Assembly (NCBI GenBank): GCA_017437705.1 | Contig: JAFRYJ010000134.1 | Coordinates: 1-19,798, forward strand | Reading direction: 5' to 3' | Source: Lachnospiraceae bacterium | GTDB taxonomy: Bacteria > Bacillota_A > Clostridia > Lachnospirales > Lachnospiraceae | Length of the DNA: 19,798 nt | Made by a program: the position numbers and the translations under genes | Shown: in pieces, positions 14,698 to 19,798 of the stretch | Layout of the letters: the number at the start of each line of letters is the position of its first letter | Position numbering within the stretch: the stretch's first letter is position 1 | The notes under the pieces: generated by a model | Told to the model about the DNA's origin: nothing | Seen by the model: only the letters and a program-made list of their open reading frames with translations | Database searches by the model: none

Positions 14698-15906
14698 TTA
14701 AAAATCGGACTCCTCTATGTCCTTTGCGACAGCCCTGATGCCGGCCGTCCTGAACCTCAGGTACAGTTCGTCGCCGCTTCTGATCTTCTCCGGTTCCTTT
14801 AACGTCTTTCCGTCCGGGCCCGTCACATATGCATATCCCGCCGACAGCCTTGAAAGCGGCGAAACGCCTTTCAGCCTCTCCATAAGGATAGCCGCCCTGT
14901 GCCTTCTGTCCGACAGGATCCTTTCCATTGCATTCTTCAAAGCGTTTTCCAGGTCCATGGCCCGGACCCTTGAATCCCTTATCCTGGCTTCGGGAGCCAG
15001 GCGGGAAAGCCTGAGTTTAAGATATTCGGTCCTGTTCCTGAGCTCTGTTATCTTCATGTCTATTCCTTCGTCAAGGTCGTCATAAAGATCTTCTATCCGC
15101 TGTATAAGGGCCCTGATATCAGGTATTACAAGCTCCGCCGCCGCCGATGGCGTAGGGGCCCTCAGATCCGCCGCAAAATCGGAAATGGAAAAATCCGTTT
15201 CATGGCCTACAGCCGATACCACGGGCACCTCCGAAGCCCTTACGGCTCTTGCAACCGCTTCCTCGTTGAAAGCAAACAGGTCCTCAAGTGAGCCTCCTCC
15301 CCTGCCGATGATGATCACATCCGCATTTTCCCTGTTCAGGACCTCTATGCCCTTTACGATGGTCTTCCACGCATCCTCACCCTGGACCCTGGCCGGATAC
15401 AGCACCAGCTGAACAAAGGGATTTCTCCTGGACGACACGTTTATGATGTCCTGTATCGCTGCTCCCGTGGCCGATGTAACGATGCCCACCCTTTTGGGCA
15501 AAAGCGGCAGCGGCCGCTTTAAGGCATCATCAAAAAGGCCTTCCTCCAGGAGCTTCTTCTTCAGCTGCTCGAACCGAAGGTACAGGTCCCCCGTCCCTGC
15601 GGCGGTGATCTGCGTAGCGTAAAGCTGGTATTTGCCGTCACGTTCGTAGACCGAAATGCTTCCCGTCGCTATTACGCTGTCGCCACTCTGCATCCTGTAG
15701 CTGAGGCCCTGCCTGTTGCCGGCGAACATCACTGCCGGAATGGCGCTCTTCTCATCTTTTAAGGTAAAGTAGATATGTCCCGACGAATGGTACTTCAGGT
15801 TGCTTACCTCGCCCTTGATGGAGATGCGCCTCAGCACCGGGTCCTGGTCGAAGGAATCCCTTATATATCTGTTTATGCGTGATACGGTATAAACATTATC
15901 TGCCAT
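14698..15906 (-). CDS. xseA: Exodeoxyribonuclease VII large subunit
   Basis: The catalytic subunit of exonuclease VII, which degrades single-stranded DNA to oligonucleotides in both directions. The 402-residue protein has an N-terminal OB fold (about 1-100: RRISIKGEVSNLKYHSSGHIYF). The catalytic core holds PKRVGIVTSATGAAIQDI (about 137-154), IIGRGGGSLEDLFAFNEE (about 199-216) and SAVGHETDFSISDFAADLRAPTPSAAAE in adjoining segments. A helical C-terminal arm follows. It is at the short end for the family (about 400-450). The ATG at 15906 overlaps the nusB stop by 11 bases and has GGGAGA upstream. Confidence 0.97.
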   Translation of the reverse strand: MADNVYTVSRINRYIRDSFDQDPVLRRISIKGEVSNLKYHSSGHIYFTLKDEKSAIPAVMFAGNRQGLSYRMQSGDSVIATGSISVYERDGKYQLYATQITAAGTGDLYLRFEQLKKKLLEEGLFDDALKRPLPLLPKRVGIVTSATGAAIQDIINVSSRRNPFVQLVLYPARVQGEDAWKTIVKGIEVLNRENADVIIIGRGGGSLEDLFAFNEEAVARAVRASEVPVVSAVGHETDFSISDFAADLRAPTPSAAAELVIPDIRALIQRIEDLYDDLDEGIDMKITELRNRTEYLKLRLSRLAPEARIRDSRVRAMDLENALKNAMERILSDRRHRAAILMERLKGVSPLSRLSAGYAYVTGPDGKTLKEPEKIRSGDELYLRFRTAGIRAVAKDIEESDF

Positions 15907-16315
15907 CCGTGTCTCCCGATCTCGAGATCTTGCCGAGGACGCCGTTTATAAAGGACGGCGAATCCTCCTCGCCGTATTTCTTGGCCAGCTCCACTGCCTC
16001 GTTTATGGCCACCTTCACGGGAACATCGGGATCGAAGACCATCTCATATACGGCAACGCGCATGATGGAAAGGTCCACCCTGCCTATCCTGCCGATGCTC
16101 CAGCCGGTGGTGTTGCAGCTGATCGTGTCGTCGATCTCCTCAAGATGCTCCGCTATATCCTTTACTCTTTCCTTAATGATGTCCGCATCACCGGAAATGT
16201 CTTCGTCCTGTCCTCGGATATAGTCCTCCGCTATAGCCTCCGGCGTTTCGTTTCTGTTGAATTCATACTGGAAGATTATCCTGAAGATATTCTCCCTCAA
16301 TCTGCGTTTTGTCAT
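15896..16315 (-). CDS. nusB: Transcription antitermination protein NusB
   Basis: Binds boxA RNA with S10 (NusE) to support antitermination on rRNA operons. I start it at ATG 16315, giving MTKRRLRENIFRIIFQYEFN and a normal 139-residue protein, with CGGAG about 6 bases upstream. The open frame continues to 16462, but those 49 extra residues are basic, unlike NusB, and cross a hairpin. The C-terminal part IGRIGRVDLSIMRVAVYEM and KVAINEAVELAKKYGEEDSPSFINGVLGKI (two adjoining segments) is diagnostic for NusB. It lies between the Asp23-family gene and xseA, as in many Clostridia. Confidence 0.95.
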   Translation of the reverse strand: MTKRRLRENIFRIIFQYEFNRNETPEAIAEDYIRGQDEDISGDADIIKERVKDIAEHLEEIDDTISCNTTGWSIGRIGRVDLSIMRVAVYEMVFDPDVPVKVAINEAVELAKKYGEEDSPSFINGVLGKISRSGDTDGR

Positions 16316-16431
16316 ACGGGCTCCGTTCAAATAATATGCATTTTTATGCGCTGATGACCTGCTTCCGTACCGTTCCCGGCCCTTTCTGATGCTGCTTTTC
16401 ATTTTTAACATGTTCCGAAAACACAGAAACA

Positions 16432-16460
16432 GCTGCCTTATTCTTTGCGAACACGGCAGC
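16432..16460 (-). other. Hairpin in the asp23-nusB gap
   Basis: GCTGCC (minus-strand order, from 16460) pairs with GGCAGC (to 16432) around a 17-base loop, followed by TGTTTCTGTGTTTT. A weak terminator or attenuator between the Asp23-family gene (stop at 16484) and nusB is possible. The rest of the 168-base gap shows nothing else I can name. Confidence 0.4.
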
Positions 16461-16483
16461 ATAGTCCCTTTGCCAAACGGTCT

Positions 16484-16870
16484 TTATTTACCTTCGATAA
16501 CTACGTCGGCGACCTTGATATTGACCGAGATCACTTCAAGTCCGGTCATGCTCTCGATATGGTTCTTTACTCTCTCCTGAACTGCATCGCAGACCTCAGG
16601 GATAGAGTGTCCGTACTTGATCTGAACAGCCAGATACACCTTTATCTTATGGTCTTCGCATACGGTCTTTACGCCTTTTCTCAGCGTTTTGGAGCTCAGC
16701 TTGTTCCGGTGCTCATAAGTGGTTCCGCCGTTCAGCGCATATACTCCATCCGTACCGAGGGCGGCTATGGCAGCCACGGCCGAGATGACCTCGTTTGATA
16801 TCATAACGCCTTTTCCGGTACCCTCTTCATATCCGATACGGCTCCTTACAGCCTCTTTTTTCTGACTCAT
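16484..16870 (-). CDS. Asp23/Gls24 family envelope stress response protein
   Basis: A member of the Asp23/Gls24 (DUF322) family: small cytoplasmic proteins, some membrane-associated, linked to cell-envelope stress in Gram-positive bacteria. The 128-residue protein contains ISNEVISAVAAIAALGTDGVYAL near residues 22-44 and VYLAVQIKYGHSIPEVCDAVQERVKNHIESMTGLEVISVNIKVADV (in segments, about 77-122), the conserved family core. The ATG at 16870 follows AGGAGG by 5 bases; an upstream in-frame ATG at 16888 would put the ribosome binding site inside the gene and is rejected. It is the first gene after the promoter at 16909-16937 and leads the nusB-xseA-xseB-ispA-dxs-tlyA-nadK-argR-recN operon. Confidence 0.92.
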   Translation of the reverse strand: MSQKKEAVRSRIGYEEGTGKGVMISNEVISAVAAIAALGTDGVYALNGGTTYEHRNKLSSKTLRKGVKTVCEDHKIKVYLAVQIKYGHSIPEVCDAVQERVKNHIESMTGLEVISVNIKVADVVIEGK

Positions 16871-16908
16871 GATGACCTCCTGAAACATAAATATGTGTCA
16901 ACTTAAAT

Positions 16909-16937
16909 ATTATACACTCAGGTGTGCATAAAAGCAA
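16909..16937 (-). promoter_or_regulatory. Sigma-A type promoter of the asp23-nusB-...-recN operon
   Basis: Read on the minus strand: TTGCTT (-35, 16932-16937), a 17-base spacer, perfect TATAAT (-10, 16909-16914). It lies 39 bases upstream of the Asp23-family ATG. The tight spacing of the following genes suggests that it serves the whole run down to recN. Confidence 0.8.
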
Positions 16938-17236
16938 ATACTATGCATATAATTACATGTAGAGCGCCACACCCGCCGGATCCTCTGCAGCCGCCGGGAC
17001 ACAGGAAAAGCGGCGCCCGGCCCCGCTTTAACGAACTGATAATAAACAACTTTATTTTTATATCTTTCATTCTAATGCGGCGGCTCCCGGGCTGTTTCTT
17101 CAGTGAGGGATCATACTTTTGTTTGATTTGACTAAATTTCAAGCTGTTTTTCACCGGAGTTGTTCATCTTTTTTGTATAAAACAAACACACACAAAAAAT
17201 CTTCGAAAAGCTCTTAAAGTCTGTAACGTCTGTCAA
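16938..17236. other. Gene-free intergenic region with GC-rich hairpins
   Basis: No credible gene is visible. A GC-rich island at about 16965-17030 contains AAAGCGG (17007-17013) and CCGCTTT (17023-17029), a 7-bp stem with a 9-base GC-rich loop, and repeated CCGCCGG words (about 16976 and 16992). AT-rich sequence from 17040 to 17220 holds a TATAAA (17176-17181) without a suitable -35. It separates the divergent Asp23-family operon and the small plus-strand gene. Confidence 0.5.
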
Positions 17237-17265
17237 TTGAATCTGTGGCCTCTGCAGCTTATGAT
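17237..17265 (+). promoter_or_regulatory. Candidate promoter of the small basic protein gene
   Basis: TTGAAT (-35, 17237-17242), a 17-base spacer, TATGAT (-10, 17260-17265). A start near 17272 would give a leader of about 75 bases before the ATG at 17347. Confidence 0.6.
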
Positions 17266-17327
17266 ATGCCCGTAACGAAGAAACAGGTTTTTTTAGAAGG
17301 ACCGGCCGAGGAATGACAGCCGGGCAT
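17266..17327 (+). promoter_or_regulatory. Inverted repeat in the leader of the small basic protein gene
   Basis: ATGCCCG (17266-17272) and CGGGCAT (17321-17327) are perfect complements, extendable by TGA/TCA across one bulged base. Between them CCGGC (about 17302-17306) can pair with GCCGG (17319-17323), which would compete with the outer stem. The right arm ends 6 bases before the AGGAG at 17334. It could be a regulatory leader or an operator at the transcription start. I could not match it to a riboswitch class I know. Confidence 0.4.
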
Positions 17328-17346
17328 TCAGAGAGGAGAGTTCAGA

Positions 17347-17511
17347 ATGCAGAAGAATTTTGTAACAGGTTACAACAACGAGTACAGAAAGATCAATGCC
17401 AACAAAGGTCTGTTTGACAGAGGAAGCAGGATCCGTCTTCCGAAGATCATCAAAATGCCTTCAGGTACATTAGTAAGGTTCGTTCGCGAGTCAGGTGCCG
17501 CGGAGAATTGA
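17347..17511 (+). CDS. Small basic protein of unknown function (54 residues)
   Basis: I do not recognise this protein. It reads MQKNFVTGYNNEYRKINA, then NKGLFDRGSRIRLPKIIK, then MPSGTLVRFVRESGAAEN. It is strongly basic (11 Lys or Arg against 4 Asp or Glu) with no signal peptide, membrane segment or cysteine. Support for a real gene: a good ribosome binding site (GAGAGGAG, 8 bases before ATG), a promoter-like pair at 17237-17265, a strong intrinsic terminator 31 bases after the stop, and codon choices resembling those of groEL. It is the only plus-strand gene in this half of the window, so it forms its own transcription unit. A nucleic-acid-binding or ribosome-associated role would fit the charge but is a guess. 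Confidence 0.75.
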   Translation: MQKNFVTGYNNEYRKINANKGLFDRGSRIRLPKIIKMPSGTLVRFVRESGAAEN

Positions 17512-17542
17512 CCTGAAAACGGTTCTGACCGGATCGATAAAA

Positions 17543-17579
17543 CCGGGCGGGGTCATAAACACCCTGCCCGGGTTTTTTT
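17543..17579 (+). terminator. Intrinsic terminator of the small basic protein gene
   Basis: CCGGGCGGGGT (17543-17553) pairs with ACCCTGCCCGG (17561-17571) in an 11-bp stem with one G-U pair and a 7-base loop. Seven T follow (17573-17579). This is the cleanest rho-independent terminator in the window. Confidence 0.93.
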
Positions 17580-17610
17580 AGTGTTATTCCACGATCCCTG
17601 GATCCGTTAA

Positions 17611-17876
17611 TCCACAGTAACTGAGTATTAGTCCTGCAAAAAAACGGCTGCGGTCTTCGAGCATCCACAGCGAACTGGGTATTGGTCCCCCCAATACAAA
17701 AACAGCCTGGTTTTCGTGCATCCACAGCGACCTGAGTATTCGTCCCGAGCAAAATAAAAACAGGCTTCGTATTTCATGCCTCCGCAGCGAAGCGTTTACC
17801 GTCCCGTTTAAATACACAAATGCCTGATTTCGTGCATCCACAGCGTAGCGAGGACCAGCACGAAACCAGGCATTTA
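17611..17876. repeat. Degenerate direct-repeat array, about five units of 53-60 bp
   Basis: Units begin at the word TCCACAGCG or a close variant at 17611, 17664, 17721, 17781 and 17837 (spacings 53, 57, 60 and 56). A unit runs roughly TCCACAGCGA, CTGAGTATT, GTCC, a variable middle, then AATACAAAAACAGGC, TGGTTTTCGTGCA. The second unit also has GTATTGG/CCAATAC as a 7-bp stem. The last two units form the hairpin after groEL. The spacings are not all multiples of three, which argues against a repeated protein. The array fills the gap between the small gene's terminator and groEL. Confidence 0.85.
17818..17875 (-). terminator. Long hairpin after groEL, probable terminator or 3' stabiliser
   Basis: AAATGCCTGATTTCGTGC (17818-17835) and GCACGAAACCAGGCATTT (17858-17875) pair over 18 positions, all Watson-Crick except one that is G-U in the minus-strand transcript, around a 22-base loop. 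It starts 11 bases after the groEL stop. The sequence after it is GTGTATTT, a weak U-tract. It is built from the last two units of the direct-repeat array. Confidence 0.75.
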
Positions 17877-17886
17877 TTTGTATTAT

Positions 17887-19512
<1,626 letters not shown>

Positions 19513-19532
19513 TTATATCCTCCGATTTTTTA

Positions 19533-19798
19533 TTATTTAATAACAGCAAGAATGTCGTCCTGTCTGAGGATGATGTACTGCTCTCCCTCAAACTTGACTT
19601 CGGTGCCTGCAAATTTGGCGTACATTACCTTGTCGCCCTTTTTTACCTGCATCTTTACTTCGTTGCCGTTAACCATTCCGCCGGGACCTACAGCAACAAC
19701 TGTAGCATATGAAGGCTTCTCCTTGGCACTTCCCGTAAGGATGATGCCGGATTCTGTCTTTTCTTCTGCGATCTCTTCCTTGATGATGATCCTGTCAC
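19533..19798 (-). CDS. groES: Co-chaperonin GroES, cut by right window edge
   Basis: The heptameric lid of GroEL. About 88 C-terminal residues are present, reading [19 protein letters not shown] (mobile loop, residues just after the window edge), then [13 protein letters not shown], then [21 protein letters not shown], and ending [14 protein letters not shown]. Only the first few residues and the start codon are missing, judging from the ~94 residues usual for the family. The stop is TAA at 19533-19535, 23 bases before groEL. Confidence 0.97.
   Translation of the reverse strand, partial: DRIIIKEEIAEEKTESGIILTGSAKEKPSYATVVAVGPGGMVNGNEVKMQVKKGDKVMYAKFAGTEVKFEGEQYIILRQDDILAVIK

Noticed and set aside
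16316..16462. Upstream extension of nusB
   Set aside because: The extra 49 residues do not resemble NusB, and the ATG at 16315 gives a normal-length protein with a ribosome binding site.
16918..17154. 78-residue minus-strand open frame in the gap upstream of the Asp23-family gene
   Set aside because: Its frame runs through the operon promoter, lacks a ribosome binding site, and the sequence has no protein-like pattern.
17176..17181. TATAAA as the -10 box of the small gene
   Set aside because: No -35-like hexamer 16-18 bases upstream; the pair at 17237-17265 is better.
17450..17841. Minus-strand open frames (100 and 85 residues) with a TNTQ...VDAR repeat
   Set aside because: They are read through the DNA repeat array; unit lengths of 53, 57, 60 and 56 do not keep one frame, and there is no ribosome binding site. 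One also overlaps the small gene and its terminator.
17611..17876. CRISPR array
   Set aside because: The units are adjoining, diverged and of uneven length, with no unique spacers and no cas genes nearby.

Overview
The window is a stretch of core chromosome from a Gram-positive anaerobe of the class Clostridia, most likely Lachnospiraceae or a close relative. The grounds are gene order (asp23-nusB-xseA-xseB-ispA-dxs-tlyA-nadK-argR-recN-spo0A, and yicC-gmk-rpoZ-priA-def-fmt), a Spo0A-type DNA-binding domain, strong AGGAGG ribosome binding sites and moderately high GC. This is inference from synteny; there is no rRNA in the window to confirm it. I see no tRNA, CRISPR array, transposase or prophage gene.

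Left block (1-4955, minus strand): one tightly packed operon reads yicC, gmk, rpoZ, priA, def and fmt (cut by the left edge). It covers RNA turnover, GMP phosphorylation, RNA polymerase omega, replication restart, and N-terminal formylation and deformylation. A sigma-A-type promoter lies at 5003-5031. Back to back with it, a second promoter (5035-5063) drives the plus-strand rqcH/NFACT gene (5140-6891), a ribosome quality control factor.

Centre (7060-16937, minus strand): a promoter at 16909-16937 starts a long housekeeping operon. It encodes an Asp23-family envelope stress protein, NusB, both exonuclease VII subunits, farnesyl diphosphate synthase, DXP synthase, TlyA, NAD kinase, ArgR and RecN. 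Four- to eleven-base overlaps couple many of the genes. At its far end, where Bacillus and most Clostridia carry spoIVB and full-length spo0A, there is no spoIVB. The Spo0A homologue keeps its DNA-binding domain but has no receiver domain. Just upstream of it is a perfect 16-bp inverted repeat that resembles two Spo0A boxes and may also terminate recN transcription. This is the most unusual part of the window.

Right block (17237-19798): a plus-strand gene for an unrecognised basic 54-residue protein has its own promoter and a strong terminator. It is followed by an array of about five degenerate 53-60 bp direct repeats. These lie downstream of the minus-strand groES-groEL operon, whose groES is cut by the right edge.
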